16,503 bases of DNA from Zygnema cylindricum (lineage: Eukaryota > Streptophyta > Zygnematophyceae > Zygnematales > Zygnemataceae), in contig JBBHKE010000858.1 in assembly GCA_037447655.1 (NCBI GenBank), positions 1 through 16,503 of the forward strand. Reading direction: 5' to 3'. Below, piece after piece: positions 16,454 through 16,503 of the stretch. How positions within the stretch are numbered: the first letter of the stretch is position 1; the number at the start of each line of letters is the position of its first letter. The notes below the pieces were generated by a model, which saw only the letters and a list, made by a program, of their open reading frames with translations, was not told where the DNA came from and did no database searches. A program made the position numbers and the translations under genes.

Positions 16454-16497
16454 GCGACAGTGGAGCATAAGGCTTTTCCCTCGCACGCCACTGTCGT
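16454..16497. repeat. perfect 9-bp inverted repeat with 24-nt loop
   Basis: Arms are GCGACAGTGG (16454-16463) and CCACTGTCGT (16488-16497), pairing over 9 bp plus a G-T pair. It lies at the window edge, so it could be the start of a larger structure. It has no T-run after it and no known family match. Confidence 0.5.
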
Positions 16498-16503
16498 GCA
16501 TAC

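Overview
This window looks like nuclear DNA of a land plant, from a repeat-rich, decayed region rather than a gene-rich one. The evidence is relics of Ty1/copia LTR retrotransposons with plant-type Gag, protease, integrase and reverse transcriptase blocks, a degenerate 3' third of a 26S rRNA gene of the plant type, and tandem satellite repeats. No bacterial features (operons, ribosome binding sites, dense ORFs) are present, and I see no clearly functional host gene. LTR limits are estimates, because the copies are too diverged for exact termini or target-site duplications to be read by eye.

Layout: 1-1800 is AT-rich with no recognisable gene, apart from a 16-18 bp tandem repeat (1345-1460). 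1815-2115 holds a TATA-like box, a GC-rich patch and a small minus-strand ORF with a signal peptide. 2185-2640 is copy R1 of a dispersed repeat, followed by LTR copy L1 (2640-3240) and a broken plus-strand copia element (3255-6394) with Gag, protease, pre-integrase zinc finger, integrase and the front part of reverse transcriptase. That element stops before the YVDD motif. An inverted copy of R (R2) lies at 6410-6712.

6740-9510 is a minus-strand relic of the same copia family: a Gag with an intact zinc knuckle (8299-9432), then an inverted LTR (L2, about 7540-8150), then a second copy of the Gag tail that runs on into an unidentified charged region. Upstream of this Gag on the same strand, 11005 to about 9535 is a decayed proline-rich reading frame of roughly 490 codons with no family I recognise.

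12005-13048 is the 26S rRNA relic. 13330-13500 and 15360-16045 are pieces of one satellite (50-51 bp and 36-37 bp units). They flank a block of LTR material: L3, R3 and L4 (13500-15340). The LTRs share a plant-type promoter layout: G-box-like sites, a conserved GTAGCCGCCTC block, a TATA box and a conserved leader. L3 and L4 also carry AACGGTCAAC motifs at fixed 34 bp spacing.

The pieces do not form a working pathway. They record repeated retrotransposon insertion, recombination and point-mutation decay in satellite and rDNA-derived sequence. The most unusual parts are the unidentified ORF upstream of the minus-strand Gag, the duplicated Gag tail around L2, the two-unit satellite interrupted by LTRs, and the old rRNA fragment.
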